Shown piece after piece: positions 50,469 to 64,000 of a stretch of DNA of 64,000 nucleotides. The translations under genes and the position numbers were made by a program. The number at the start of each line of letters is the position of its first letter. Position 1 is the first letter of the stretch. This DNA comes from Corticium candelabrum (taxonomy: Eukaryota > Porifera > Homoscleromorpha > Homosclerophorida > Plakinidae): the NCBI RefSeq assembly GCF_963422355.1, contig NC_085085.1, positions 3,854,631 to 3,918,630 of the forward strand, given 5' to 3'. The notes under the pieces are model-generated. The model ran no database searches and was not told the DNA's origin. It saw nothing but the letters and a program-made list of their open reading frames with translations.

Positions 50469-51822
50469 GGGTAGGTGTTCCTGTGGACACTCCCCAGTAA
50501 TTTAAGTTACAAACACTCTTTCTCTGGTAACCTGCAACGGAGAGAAAGGAAAACATGTTCGATGTACGCACCAATGTCTAAGCTTTGGAACAATACCTGT
50601 ACAACTACAATCACACACTGTCTGCTAGTGCACTAGCAAAATATACGGATAACGTCTGTGAACAGCTCAAACGAGGGTGTATCCTAATTGTGGACATGTT
50701 TTTCTCCGCCACAGAAAGCGACTGGGTCTGAGTAACAGCTGGACTAGATACCTGAATGGTTGCCGCACAAGCTGGTATTTTGGGCCGCAATCAAAACCAT
50801 GTTCTGTGGTGTATCACGACGATTCCCCTGCGAAACTGTTAGCACGTACAACGTTTCTCCCATCACGACCACAAATTCAAGGTACACGAATCGTTCTTTT
50901 ATTGGATCATGCAAGTGCCCTGACGTTAGTTAAGCAATTATCGAGTACCTTAGTAAAGTTTTGACCCTATAGTTACGTTGACTGTAACGTGCTAAAGAAG
51001 CGCACTATGTGCATGGAGCGAACGTGTAATTCCAGTCCAGTAAACACCTGAATATCTTCATTCATACTAGATCTAGACATCAGTAATCCACTGACAATCT
51101 AGCTGTTTTCACTGCTACTACATCTGGCCACAATAGGGTATGAAATGAGAACGAACAAAGAAGGTGGAATGTCAATATCAGCGACATTAATAATCCAGTC
51201 AGAATTTGACTGTCTTCACTGCTACTAGATCTGGCAACAATAAGACACAAAATGAAAACCTGCAAACTCACCTAGGATAGGTGGAAGGTCAAAACTACCT
51301 GGTCTGATATCAATAATCAGCTCTACCAGCAACGCAAAAGATGCTAGAACCACAGTTTACAGTTGAGACGTTTAACTAAACATGATTGATCGTCTCCTGC
51401 ATTGCGTCGTAAACAGAACATTTGGTTTCTGCAAAATTTGAAAGGCACGACGCCATTTTACACAGAGGTGATACACCACAGAACATGGTTTTGATTGCGG
51501 CCCAAAATACCAGCTTGTGAGGCAACCATTCAGGTATCTAGTCCAGCTGTTACTCAGGCTCAGTCGCTTTCTGTAACGGAGAAAACAATGTCCACAATTA
51601 GGATACACCCCGCGTCCAAGCTGTTTACAGACGTTATCCCGTATATTTTGCTAGTGCACTAGCTGACGTTGTGCGATTGTAGTCGTACAGGTACCGTTAC
51701 GAAGCCTAGACATTGGTGCGTATATCGGACATGTTTCACTGTCTCTTCGTGCAGGCTACCAGAGAAAACAGCGATTGTAACCCAAATTACCGGGGAGTGT
51801 CCACAATTAGGTACACCTACCC
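50469..51822. mobile_element. Long-TIR DNA transposon with TA target duplication (second copy)
   Basis: 1354 bp, the same length as 10919-12272, at the same site and flanked by TA; carried along in the 13-kb duplication. Confidence 0.75.
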
Positions 51823-52210
51823 TACACTGTAGTTATTAATGATGGGACTGTCAGCTGACAGACTGCATGAGTTGCCCCAATGGGCTGTCTATACTGTCAC
51901 ATAGTGATCGAATTACGTACAGTATCAGTTAATTATTATAGTTGCTCGTTTGGTTTTGATAATAAGAGGTCACAGAAGTCTAGAATGTTGCTTGCAATGA
52001 GTTAATAATATTTGCACACTTTATCATATTGCCAGTGGTGGGTGACAATGTGAGAGATCAATGCAATAGAGTGTTGTCACAAAAGTGATGTCTCATCTAT
52101 GACAATGACAACATGCTCGAGCATCACAGAAGTGGAAAAGAGGAGGAGATGGATATGAAAACTTATTGAGACAATCTTTTGTAGATGGATTTTGGAAACA
52201 TCAGATTAGG
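51823..52210. other. Class B upstream region of copy 8
   Basis: Nearly identical to 12273-12660. Confidence 0.55.
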
Positions 52211-52331
52211 TGGAAATGTTCTGTTTCAGACTAGACTGTACCCACCCCGGATGTGAGGGTGTGTGAGGAGGAGTATATAAGAGCAAGCTCACCAGCTCAC
52301 TTCATCAGTATCGAGGATATCGGTCATCATC
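52211..52331 (+). promoter_or_regulatory. Class B promoter of copy 8
   Basis: TATATAAG at 52274-52281. Confidence 0.75.
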
Positions 52332-53270
52332 ATGTTTTCATTTTCTGTGACAGTTCTGGTGCTCATTCAAGTCATTGCTACTTCTGGTGGTCAAAGTGTG
52401 TCGGATGAGAGAAATCAGCAGGTTAGGATGGTTTATCAAGTATTAATTAAAATATATTATTATGATTTTTTGTGTTTACTGAGTAGACGTGTGTGTCTGC
52501 TGGTGTTCCTGGAGTACCTGGAGTAAATGGATCACCCGGACGAGATGGAATGAAAGGAGAAACGGGGAAGAACGGAGAGAAAGGATTAGTGGGAGATGAT
52601 GGTGGACAAGGAATAAAAGGAGAAAAAGGAAGGAAAGGAGAGAAAGGGATAAAAGGGGAGAGAGGATTGGTTGGAGATGTCGGTGGTAAAGGTAATGCTG
52701 GAAAGATAGGCCCACAAGGCCCAGAAGGTCCACAAGGGATAAAAGGAGAAACAGGAAGGAAAGGAGAGAAAGGAGAAGCTGTGACACTCAACTGGAAACA
52801 GTGTGTGTGGTATAGAGATGATTCTAAGGACAGTGGTCTCATTCAGGTTATTCCAACTCAATTTGTGATTACAATTATCAACGTGTGACTTGTTTTTGCT
52901 TGCTTTTCAACAGAACTGTAATTTTAGGAAACATGACAGCAATTCAGCTCTACATGTTGGATATGCAGGAACTCTCAGGGTCCTATGCTCCAGTGGTCGA
53001 TGCTGTTCTCGATGGTATTTTACATTCAACGGTAACGAGTGCAGTGGACCTATGACTATTGAGGGAATTGTGCGTGGTGATCCAGCTAATGATAATCCTC
53101 ACCGTCACAGACAGATTGAGGGATACTGTGAGAACATTCCAGCAGGCCAAGTCACAATTGGATTCAACATTGGAAAGTGTAAGGGATACTCGACGACTTA
53201 TGATGGCTGGACAGGATATCTATCGGCATCTCGCATTATGATTGCAGAAGTTCCTCCATCACAAAAGTGA
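52332..53270 (+). CDS. CTHRC1-like: CTHRC1-like secreted collagen, copy 8
   Basis: Exons 52332-52421, 52487-52846 and 52914-53270 encode 268 residues with 31 triplets. It pairs with copy 2: it shares the missing GSP triplet, GETGKN, IVRGDPANDNP and SASRIMIAE. It differs where copies vary most: SALHVGYAG for SALHIGYAG, LCSSGRCCSRW for LCSSRTCCSRW, and GPEGPQ for GPKGPQ. The handful of differences from copy 2 are thus concentrated in exon 3 near the CCSRW motif. It lies in an intron of the antisense KDM3-like copy. Confidence 0.92.
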
Positions 53271-53526
53271 CTGAATTAGAGAGGAATTAGAACTTGTGTT
53301 CAGTAGAGTTTGTAGTACCTAAAGTACAAGGTTGCTGAATTAGGAGACTGGATGATGTGCGTGCATGTCTCTCTTTGCCATATGTGAGTGTATGTATGAT
53401 TAATTCAACATGTAGCTGCAACTAACAATCAATATCGTCCGTCAGAGCTACCAAACAAACGGTTGCCCACAGAAACTATCAAAGCTTGCTTTGGAAGTGT
53501 GTTCATGTAAATGCGCGCGCGTGTGT
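53271..53526. other. 3' flank of copy 8
   Basis: Matches 13721-13970. Confidence 0.5.
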
Positions 53527-54013
<487 letters not shown>

Positions 54014-54278
54014 CTACGCCTGTGCATTTAACCACAGTTGAGATATGTTGCCCACATGTATTAAACACTGTCAACTATCTACTCTAAAAATATCACAACT
54101 TTACTGTCTACATGTCAAAGATAATATCATATCTACATGCTCACAAAGTCAGCAGCTATGCTTTACACTCGTGCAGTATAAACCACCACAGTACCAGCTT
54201 ACCGAAATCTTTGCCAAACGACTGCGGTGTCCATAAATCGAGTGACATCAATGTATTCACCTTCGCCACCACAACCGG

Positions 54279-55249
54279 CTGTGAGAACAAACAAATAAAT
54301 TACAACAAAATTTTATTGCATATTATAATTCACTGCTACATAATTGAATTATCAATATCCTAACACATCACTAGAAACCAATATTGCTATCTAACTATCC
54401 ATTTAATTAACTCTGTCCAGGCTCTGTGTGTTTATGTAACACACTACCCTACTGCTCCCAATGTTTTTGTGTACTAGATACACTCTTTTTGAAAATTTTA
54501 CCCTCAAAAAATTATAAAATAATTAAAAATATTTTTTGAACTCAAAAATTTCTGTATGTCCGGCCTCTTTTGTCTTCGACTGTGTGCACGAAACATCATC
54601 AAGAATGGCTGCTAGACAGACAAACAAACAGACAGACAAACGAATGAACAGACAAACAGATGGACAAACAACAGACAGACAAGAGACAGACAACAAATAA
54701 CTGACGGCAAACAGACAGGCAAATGAGATCTGTCAATATCAGTGGGATCTGACTGTCCTGTTCTATCCTAAACAGACACGTCTTAGCAAAGTCTCAACAA
54801 ACCTCGTCTGTTGCGTCTGTGAGGAACAGACTAAATTCTTAAATATAATATGCACATGATAGATGACAAACACGGATTATTAAATTCTCACACACTACGT
54901 CTGACGTCATACTTTGCTTCTTTTCTTCGATGTCATCTTTTTTATTTTCACAAGAAAGTCCCGTATTAAGATACCTTGGAGTCCTGACCAATAAATATGA
55001 CAGTGAAATTAGTGCGCATCCGCTTAATGTCCACTGCACAAGCTCTGTTCGTTGCTTTGATATGGCCGAGCAATCCTCCATCTGATCCGGCAGCGAATAA
55101 ACAAGTGATCCTTTCACTAGATGAATTGAAGGCGGAAACCAAAATTTAGTTTCTACAATCAATACTGTAGCATATTTTACAGTGCAACTGGCGGCTGTTG
55201 CTCTATTTGTCTATAAGAGGTTGAAGGAGTTTCATTGAATCGTCATGAA
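54279..55249. other. Truncated type I block
   Basis: Homologous to 14666-15643. Includes a decayed VPS51-like exon near 54727-54843 and a short (GACA)n. Homology to the other type I blocks stops at 55249, where the LTR fossil begins. Confidence 0.6.
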
Positions 55250-55399
55250 TGTAGTATACGGGGTTTGGTAAATGGTTTGACTGGGACATCCGGGGGTTAG
55301 ACTTATACTGGCTGCAGGAAGGCAGACGTGGTGTTGTATTTCTAGTTGTTACGCTTGTTTACGTGTTGTGTTTTATTGCTATACTTTAAGTATACTACA
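55250..55399 (+). repeat. 5' LTR of the Ty3/gypsy fossil
   Basis: 150 bp, short for an LTR, with perfect 10-bp inverted ends TGTAGTATAC...GTATACTACA (TG...CA form). A primer-binding-like TGGTACCAGGAG follows at 55400. No matching LTR lies elsewhere in the window. Confidence 0.75.
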
Positions 55400-58300
55400 T
55401 GGTACCAGGAGATGGAGCGTCTAAACCCTCCAGAGCATCTATCGTTGACGGGAAGAAACTTGGCCATGGCATGAAAGAAATGGAGACAGCGATTTGAAAT
55501 CTATCGGGTAGCTTCAGGGTTGACATCTCAAGGGGATCCTGTGCAGACGTCGGTGTTTTTACATTCAATTGGGCCCGAGGCTCTTGATGTTTATAACACC
55601 TTCGTTTTCGGCCCTGAAGAAAGCAAAGATAAGCTGGAAGACGTGACGAAAAAGTTTGAAGAATACTTCATTCCAAAACGAAACGTGACATACGAAATAC
55701 ATTGCTTCTTCATGAGAAATCAATTGCAGGGAGAAGCAATAGACCAGTATGTTACTGAGTTGCGTACATTAGAGAAGACGTGTGAATTTGGAGTGATCAG
55801 TGAGTCATTGGTTAAAGACAGGTTAGTTTGTGGAGTTCTGGAGTCAAGATTGAGAGAGAGGTTGTTGAGAGAGATGGACTTGACGTTAGAGAAAGCAGTG
55901 GCGATATGCAACGCATCAGAACTGTCCCAGTTTCAGTTGAAAGAGTTGGAAAGTGGATCCACCAGTACAGCAGGCGACCTAGATGCTGTTAGGAAAGAAA
56001 GTAAAAGGACAGGAGACTGGCAATTCATACGAGATTGTCCTAAGTGTGGAAGGAATCATCCAGAGAGGAGATGCCCTGCCTTCACAAGAAATTGTTTAAA
56101 GTGTGGACTACGCGGACATTTTGCAAGTAAGTGCAAGGCTAATGAAGCACAAGTGCAGGAAATGATGATGCAAGAAGAACAGCCTGCTGAAATGTTTATT
56201 AGTGCTCTAGGTGGCTCAAAGTCGGATGTGTGGTCTATGTCTCTGAGAACTAACGGCATTATGGTAAACTTTAAACTAGACACAGGAGCTCAAGTTAATG
56301 TCCTGCTTCGGAGTGTTTATTGTAGACTGACATCTAAACCAGTACTGGAACCGGCTAAAATTAGATTAATGCCACATGGGTTATCTAGACCACTGCCAGT
56401 AGATGGACAATGCTTGTGTCAGGTGGAGCATGGAACAACTCACCATTTGCAGTTTTATGTCGTGCCGGCAACAGCTTCACCAATATAGGGACTAAGTGCA
56501 TGTCAAAATCTAGGACTGGTCAAACGAATTGCTGAAGTAGATAGAAATGACAATCAGATTGTAAAGGACGTAGTTTTGAAAGATTATTCTACTGTGTTTG
56601 GTACTCCAGGACTTCTAAGGGATCATGTCTATCAAATTCGATTGAAAGAAGGTGCTGTTCCATATTCAGTTTTTGCTCCTAGACGTGTGAAGCTTCCGTT
56701 GCTGCCAAAATTGAGAATTGAATTAGAGAGAATGCAGAAGATGGGGATTATTCAAGAAGTGGTTGAACCGAAAGATTGGATTGCACCTATGGTGCCAGTT
56801 CTTAAGAAGAATGGTCAAATAAGAGTGTGTATTGACTTCAGTGAGCTCAACAAGTCTATAAGACATGAACGATTCCAAATTCCTGTGGCTGAGGAGATTT
56901 TTGCTAAGATGCACGGTTCTAAGTGTTTTACAACTCTGGGTGCTGAATCAGGATTTTGGCAGATTCCTTTAAATGAAAGCAGCTCGTTGCTAACAACGTT
57001 TATTACACCATTTGGACGTTTCCGATGTCTGAGATTGCCATTTGGCATTACCTCTGGTCCTGAAATTTTTCAGAGAGTGATGAGGCAGATTTTGGCAGGG
57101 ATAGATGGCTGTGATTGTTTTATTGAAAGAAGAGCACGATCAACGATTGAGGCGGGTTTTAGAGAAATGTAAGGCCAGTGGATTGAAGCTGAATATGAGC
57201 AAATGCCAGCTCCGGAAACAGGAAGTCAAATTTTTTGGTCATGTTTTGTCTAACGAAGGTTTGAAGGCTGATCCGGACAAGATTAGTGCAGTAACTTCAC
57301 TAGAGAGTCCAACAAATAAAGATCAATTACGCACTATTTTGGGGATGTTTAGTTATTTGGCCAAGTTTTTGCCTGAATTTTCTCCCAAAGCAGGTCCACT
57401 GAGAAACCTGCTTCGTGAGGATACAGATTGGATCTGGACAGCTGAGCATCAAAATTGTTTGTCAGATTTGAAGCAAATGATTGTTCAAGCACCAGTTTTA
57501 GCATTTTATAGTGCTGAAGCTAAAACAGCTGTCTCGGCCGATGCCTCTTCGTATGGTCTGGGTGCTGCATTGCTGCAAATTCAATCAGATGGAAGAAAAG
57601 CACCGGTTATGTATGCATCAAGAACGTTGACAGATCAAGAAAAACGTTTTTCACAAATTGAAAAAGAAGCATTGGCTTTGGTTTGGGGATGTGACCGATT
57701 TGAATCATTTCTGTTGGGTCGAGATGAGCCATTTACCATTGAAACAGACCATAAACCTTTAGTCACTATTTTGAACAAGCAAGACTTAGATCAAAGTCCT
57801 CCGCGGATTCAACGTTTTAAGATGCGTATGATGAAATTTAACTTTCAAGTTGTCTATGTTCCTGGGAGAGAGTTGCAAGTAGCTGATGCGTTGTCTAGAC
57901 GACCACAAAGTCCTGCTAATGTAGATAGCATGGTGGATGAGTTGATAAAGGCGGTTGAAGAACACGTTGAGGGAATTAGAGATGCATTACCAGCATCAAA
58001 AGATGGTCTATTGAGGATCAAGGAGGCAACTCGTCAAGATTTAGATATGCAAGAGTTGATCAGGGTTGTCAATGCAGGATGGCCAAATCGGGTTACTCAG
58101 GTTGTTGCTGCTATTCGCCCGTTTTGGAGCCATAAGGATTTATTGACTGTGGTTGACGGGTTACTGTTGAGGGGACATCAGATAGTTATTCCCAAGTCTA
58201 TGAGAAAGGAGATGCTTAAGCTGGCACATGATGGGCATTTGGGAATAGTAAAGACCAAGAAACGAGCAAGACAGTCAGTATGGTGGCCGCAAATGAATAG

Positions 58301-58876
58301 TCAGTTGGAGTTAATAGTTTCCAACTGTACAACGTGTGCAAGATATGCGAGTGAGCAGAGGAAAGAGCCACTCTGTAGTACTCCAATGCCAGGAAGACCT
58401 TGGGAAAAATTGGGTGCGGATCTATTTGAAGTAGAAAAGATGCATTTTTTAGTGGTTGTTGACTATTACTCGAGGTATCCGGAAGTTAAACAGCTCACAG
58501 GAACAAAATCAACGGATATTGTACTAGCACTGAAGGGTATTTTCTCACGATTTGGGATTCCCAATGTACTGGTGACAGATAATGGACCACAGTTTGTGAG
58601 TGAGGACTTTAAGAACTTCAGCAGGACTTATCACGTCATCTCCTAGACATCCACAAGGAAATGGACTAGCCGAAAAGACTGTGGGGACTGTCAAAGCCCT
58701 GATTAAGAAGGCTTGGCACGCAGGGGAAGATCCACACTTGGGATTGTTAGCATATAGAGCTACAGAACATGAAGCCACTGGAGTGTCTCCTGGTCAATTG
58801 TTAATGGGGAGGAAGTTGCGGACAACCATGCCAACTATTGCTAGTCAATTGATTCCACAGTTGGTGGATAAGTAAA
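55250..58876 (+). mobile_element. Ty3/gypsy LTR retrotransposon fossil, broken
   Basis: Family: Ty3/gypsy (Metaviridae-like), recognised from domain order gag-PR-RT-RNase H-IN. Parts, approximate: 5' LTR 55250-55399; tRNA primer binding site just after; gag about 55430-56150 with two CCHC zinc knuckles near 56035-56130; aspartic protease near 56270; reverse transcriptase about 56620-57140; RNase H about 57500-57850; integrase zinc-binding and core regions about 58200-58870. It is broken, with about three interruptions of the coding region, and its 3' end, including the 3' LTR, is missing. Absent from the other two type I blocks, so it arrived after block duplication; with one LTR no LTR-based age is possible. 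Its right edge joins type III-associated sequence. Confidence 0.88.
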
Positions 58877-60154
58877 AAACTTGACATCATTCCCTCAATA
58901 AACATGGTTGATCGATCGGGTTATTTATTTTTCTTTATTTTTTTATTCCTGATGTAAGTCAACGAGTACATCGATACAGATACACTGATGCTGTTACAAA
59001 GAAAAAACGTGCCACCTGAAATCGGTTTCTCGCTTCAGCTGTGCACGCACTCTGCAGGTGTTCAACATGACATCATTGATGCATCAGTAGGCTGTCCAGC
59101 ATCCACCTCTCAGCTACTTTCAGCACTCTACCATTTATCAAACAGCGTGGACCTTCCTCGTTACTGTAGTGCAAAGGGCAGGCATACTACACACTGTACC
59201 GTGTAGAACAATTATATTTACCTAGTTGACTTCAACAAAGCAGGTGCGTCCGCACTGCAGTGCGAGGACACTGTTGCTATAAGAAACGTAAAAATGTCAA
59301 AGCAAAAAATATTTTGGGAAATAGGGTTGGTTGGGTTACCCGACTCAACTTTGACAATTTTTGGTTTGGCCTGAAGATAATGATGCAGTACAAATTGATG
59401 ACGAGACCGATCACACATGTTAAAAACCGGTGAAACACCGCATTTGGTATATTAAAAAATATTTGAATTACGTGAGTAGTTCATCTTGGATCTCAGTATC
59501 TATGCATGGGCAATGGATATAGCAGTTCCCTCGCCCACAAGGGCAAGACCTCAAGACATGAGGGCAGTCCTACTCAACCTCATGCTACTGTAAATCAATA
59601 TGTTGTTTGTAACCACAAATGTTTGTAAACTGCCACAAACTCTATTCTGTAAAAATGTTCATAAACTTCCCTCGTTCGTTTTGAACGTGTGTGGAAGTGA
59701 CAAAGAGGCTCAATTAACATCCAGGTAGGTCTGCCCACGTACAACTACTTCATTCTCAATATGCCTCTGATTTCTTGGCTTGCAAAAGTCAATTTGTTGA
59801 CAGCTAGTGCATGCAGGATACTACCTTGAACCGAGAAAGCTGTTTCTGCCCCCGACCCAAACAATGAAGACAATCATTCAGGTAGAGCATTGCATGTGCA
59901 TCTGCATGAATATTTGGGTTACAAAATGTGCATGGATATTCGGACTACAAAAAGACAGCAAATCCAAGTAATCTGCCAACAATATGTATTCACCATGTAC
60001 ATATACAGTACAAACCGACATGAGTATTGTATAAAGAACAAACAGTACAGTACGTCTGTAGTAATGAAAGGTATACCAGTTAAACCAGTTTTAGTACCGT
60101 CTGCATTAATGGATTAAAGTGATTACGTGAGGATCGGCATCCGTCGCCGTGCTG
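58877..60154. other. Spacer right of the LTR fossil
   Basis: Homologous to about 37733-39011, including the unrecognised open frame (58988-59206). No recognised gene. Confidence 0.5.
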
Positions 60155-60467
60155 CTATCGTTCGCTCAGTAATACTCTGACCAAGCCCTTCACCAAATGG
60201 TATATAATGTTCTTGATCTAGAATTCAGAGTTTGGTCTCGACTCATTGTACATACGATGTGTCGTAGAGTACGTGTTACCTGTAATTTGTCTTCGTGATT
60301 AGTATGTGTGTCCGACAGTCACCGAAAATCGTGAGCCAACATGAGACAATGAGCTAAACGCTACAACAAACATGCAATGAATGTGGTTTTTATTCAATTA
60401 ACGAAGGTGTACTATAGTGTGTATCCTTACTTCTGGTAATACAAAATCTTCTGCCATTTTTATGCAA
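60155..60467 (-). pseudogene. KDM3: KDM3-like last three exons (upstream of copy 9)
   Basis: Exons 60431-60467, 60280-60360 and 60155-60217 all have the standard lengths (37, 81, 63 nt) and keep donors, acceptors and the stop. No catalytic exon is present in this block, so it is an isolated C-terminal piece. Confidence 0.75.
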
Positions 60468-61295
60468 CTATGTAGATTTCTGATCTAAAAATTAATTAAT
60501 TAATTAGTATTAAGTCAATCATCCATTACACATATTGTCAAACAATCACATGCAGACAGTGTGACAAAAAATACAAGTGTTAAATATTATAAGGTTCAAA
60601 AGATACAAGAAATATGACGACCAACTCTGGTGACCCTTCCTGATCACAATTGTTACAACAAGAAACTAAAATTATATCGCTTTCCTGTTAAAACCATTTC
60701 CTAATGGCAAATGTTTCTTTCTATGTCAACAGCATTAAGATTAGTGATGATCCACCCACCCTCCCCTCTAATTGGGACATAATCTGAAATGCTACACTCA
60801 CACACTGATTGAAAGGGTACATGCTTATGCAAACTACAGTAAACTGTCATGGCAAAAAAGGTTCCATTGACTTTAGTACTCTGCATATCAATGACCTTCT
60901 GTCAACAAATGCACACTGTAAACGTAAATCTGATGTCTAGGTAGGTAAAACATGTGCTAATAAAAGACAACAGATTGTCATTGTCACCCAGGCATGCAGA
61001 CCAATCAGAAGAATTTCAAAGAACCTCTAAATACTAGTACCTAATAGCAATTAACATTTTGGCATCAAACATCTTCAATGCAATGACACCAACCCACCAC
61101 TCCAAAAGAACATTGATTTAGAGATCAGCCCCTACTGTAGATGATCGCAATTCATACCTGAAGTTTCATGTTCAAACTAGGGTGTTGATGACAACCAATG
61201 GCCCATAAACGTCTAATGAGTCTGAACATTATTTCAAGCTCAGAGAGTAGGAAGGCGTGTCATCGAACAGCAGTAAGAATACATAACACAAATAG

Positions 61296-61297
<2 letters not shown>
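60468..61297. other. Type III spacer
   Basis: Homologous to 18865-19701, SINE absent; no gene. Confidence 0.5.

Positions 61298-61368
<71 letters not shown>
61298..61368. repeat. (AC)n microsatellite, SINE-free
   Basis: Second empty site for the SINE present at 19702 and 40231. Confidence 0.95.
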
Positions 61369-61370
<2 letters not shown>

Positions 61371-62430
61371 ACAACGATTGCCATTCAGTTGTTAAATAAC
61401 CCCATAACTAAAGAAGAATATTTTGGTGCTCATTTTAGTCAAGCCAATCTGTCTGTCTGTTGGTCAGTCTGCGTGCATGTCTCTCAGTCTGTCTTGTCTG
61501 TCCATCTGTTTGTTCATCTATCTAAATAAAATTGCTTCAATCTGCCTGCATATCTGTCTGTCAAACACATGTGATTCTCAGTCCCAACAAGCATGTGCAC
61601 TATCATACAACCAACAGGTATACCTTGTATTAATTAATTAAGCACAAGATGCCACAAAATCAATCATGGCATATTGTTCAACAAGAGTACAATAAACAGT
61701 CCCGTCTTAACAACTTTTGCCATGAAATTCTCAGTTTTATGTTATTGTTCTTCATTAATATCAAAGCAATATGTTAGAAATAATAATAAATTTTATTGAT
61801 TAAAATAGCAGATGTAGACTACTGTAGATTATCTTATAAAGGTGTTATTTAGTTTCCAGTAGCCGTATATTCTTACTGTCGTACAAGGTTGTGTTGATCA
61901 CGTGACCTCTTCTGCTCGCTAGAGTGGCTGTGCGAGATGGTAAAGAGTCGGATGTTAGTATCGTCGTAAAGACTCTCATTGTTGTGCCCACATCCAAAAT
62001 CTCCAACGCCACAAGACAACAAGCGACAACTACAGATTGGAAAAAACACTCGTATGTATAAAGTTATTGCGCACGCGCAACTTCCAAACACTTCCGTGAT
62101 AAATGTCGAGCCGTTCTAATGTCTGTTACTGATTTGGTGGGGAGATCTAGCTTACTGTTTGATCATTTATGAAATGATGTTTCTTTATCTATTGTTTGGG
62201 TGAAATGGTGCTTGCAATGAGTTAATAATTTTTGCACACTTTATCATATTGCCAGTGGTGGGTGACAATGTGAGAGATCAATGCAATAGAGTGTTGTCAC
62301 AAAAGTGATGTCTCATCTATGACAATGACAACATGCTCGAGCATCACAGAAGTGGAAAAGAGGAGGAGATGGATATGAAAACTTATTGAGACATTCTTTT
62401 GTAGATGGATTTTGGAAACATCAGATTAGG
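61369..62430. other. Type III spacer and class B upstream region of copy 9
   Basis: Homologous to 20228-21275; Helentron empty site near 61828. No gene. Confidence 0.5.
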
Positions 62431-62551
62431 TGGAAATATTCTGTTTCAGACTAGACTGTACCCACCCCGGATGTGAGGGTGTGTGAGGAGGAGTATATAA
62501 GAGCAAGCTCACCAGCTCACTTCATCAGTATCGAGGATATCGGTCATCATC
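62431..62551 (+). promoter_or_regulatory. Class B promoter of copy 9
   Basis: TATATAAG at 62494-62501. Confidence 0.75.
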
Positions 62552-63508
62552 ATGTTTTCATTTTCTGTGACAGTTCTGGTGCTCATTCAAGTCATTGCTA
62601 CTTCTGGTGGTCAAAGTGTGTCGGATGAGAGAAATCAGCAGGTTAGGATGGTTTATCAAGTATTAATTAAAATATATTATTATAATTTTTTGTGTTTACT
62701 GAGTAGACGTGTGTGTCTGCTGGTGTTCCTGGAGTACCTGGATCACCTGGAGTAAATGGATCACCCGGACGAGATGGAATGAAAGGAGAAAAGGGGATGA
62801 ATGGAGAGAAAGGATTAGTGGGAGATGATGGTTTACAAGGAATAAAAGGAGAAGAAGGAAGGGAAGGAAAGAAAGGGATAAAGGGGGAGAGAGGATTAGT
62901 TGGAGATGTCGGTGGTAAAGGTAATGCTGGGAAGATAGGCCCACAAGGCCCAAAAGGTCCACACGGTCTACAAGGAATAAAAGGAGAAACAGGAAGGAAA
63001 GGAGAGAAAGGAGAAGCTGTGACAGTCAACTGGAAACAGTGTGTGTGGTATAGACAGGATAGTAAGGACAGCGGTCTGATTCAGGTTATTCCAACTCGAT
63101 TTGTGATTACAATTATCAACGTGTAACTTGTTTCTGCTTTCTTTTCAACAGAACTGTAATTTTAGGAAACATGCCAGCAATTCATCTCTACATGTTGCAT
63201 ATGCAGGAACTCTCAGGGTTTACTGCTCCAGTGGTTCTTGCTGTTCTCGATGGTATTTTACATTCAACGGTAATGAGTGCAGTGGACCTATGACTATTGA
63301 GGGAGCTGTGCATGGTGATCCAGCTAATGATAATCCTCACCGTCACAGACAGATTGAGGGATACTGTGAGAACATTCCAGCAGGTCAAGTCACAATTGGA
63401 TTCAACATTGGAAAGTGTAATGGATACTCGACGACTTATGATGGCTATACAGGACATCTATCGGTATCTCGCATTATGATTGCAGAAGTACCTCCATCAC
63501 AAAAGTGA
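62552..63508 (+). CDS. CTHRC1-like: CTHRC1-like secreted collagen, copy 9
   Basis: Exons 62552-62641, 62707-63084 and 63152-63508 encode 274 residues with 33 triplets. Distinctive collagen residues are GDDGLQG and GREGKKG; the junction reads TVNWKQCVWYRQDSK. Exon 3 starts with HASNSSLHVAYAG, where the other copies have HDSNSALH, and shows YCSSGSCCSRW, AVHGDPANDNP and CNGYSTTYDGYTGHLS. Splice sites and Cys positions are all kept. Confidence 0.92.
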
Positions 63509-63725
63509 CTGAATTAGAGAGGAATTAGAACTTGTGTTCAGTACAGTTTGCAGTACCTACAGTACAAGGTTGCTGAAATAGGAGAATGGATGGTGTGCGT
63601 GTTTGTCTCTCTTGCTGCATGTTAGTGTATGGTAATTCAAAATGGAGCTGCAACTAACAATCAATATCGTCCATCAGAGTTACCAAACAAACGGTTGCCC
63701 ATAGAAACTATCAAAGCTTGCTTTG
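63509..63725. other. 3' flank of copy 9
   Basis: Conserved flank up to the TG tract. Confidence 0.5.

Positions 63726-64000
<275 letters not shown>

Overview
The window is animal nuclear DNA. Every host gene recognised is metazoan and split by short GT-AG introns (63-67 nt in the small genes). I see no bacterial operon, ribosome binding site or CRISPR array. Very short introns, heavy (CA)n/(TA)n/(GACA)n load and lineage-specific gene amplification suggest an invertebrate, perhaps an early-branching one such as a sponge; that placement is inference only.

The main content is a head-to-tail array of nine intact three-exon genes on the + strand (starts at 2011, 12782, 16041, 21400, 28861, 35217, 41964, 52332 and 62552). 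Each encodes a secreted protein of 268-278 residues: signal peptide, N-terminal Cys, about 31-34 collagen Gly-X-Y triplets, and a C-terminal domain matching vertebrate CTHRC1 (collagen triple helix repeat containing 1). Copies are nearly identical, introns included, but differ at a few clustered sites in the C-terminal domain. All carry a TATA box about 60 nt upstream of the ATG. Two upstream promoter versions exist: class A (copies 1 and 3) and class B (copies 2 and 4-9).

The spacers are mosaics of three block types. Type I lies upstream of copies 1 and 3, with a truncated version at 54.4-55.25 kb. Type II lies upstream of 2, 5 and 8. Type III lies upstream of 4, 6, 7 and 9. Spacers carry, on the - strand, exons of a KDM3/JMJD1-type JmjC histone demethylase: the last three coding exons recur seven times, and the catalytic exons survive around copies 2 and 8. 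Those two long KDM3 copies are broken, and CTHRC1-like copies 2 and 8 sit inside one of their introns. One exon matches the N-terminus of VPS51. A segment of about 13.3 kb (about 1.9-15.6 kb) is duplicated at about 41.9-55.25 kb.

Younger insertions mark the history of the array: a Helentron-like element (32982-34539), a TA-flanked long-TIR element (two copies), a hAT-like MITE (36549-36699), a pogo-like transposon remnant (three copies), tRNA-derived SINEs placed in CA microsatellites, and a broken Ty3/gypsy LTR fossil (about 55250-58876) at the junction of two block types. Each CTHRC1-like gene is followed within about 150-250 bp by a long (TG)n tract. Both window ends fall inside repeat blocks, so the array probably continues on both sides.
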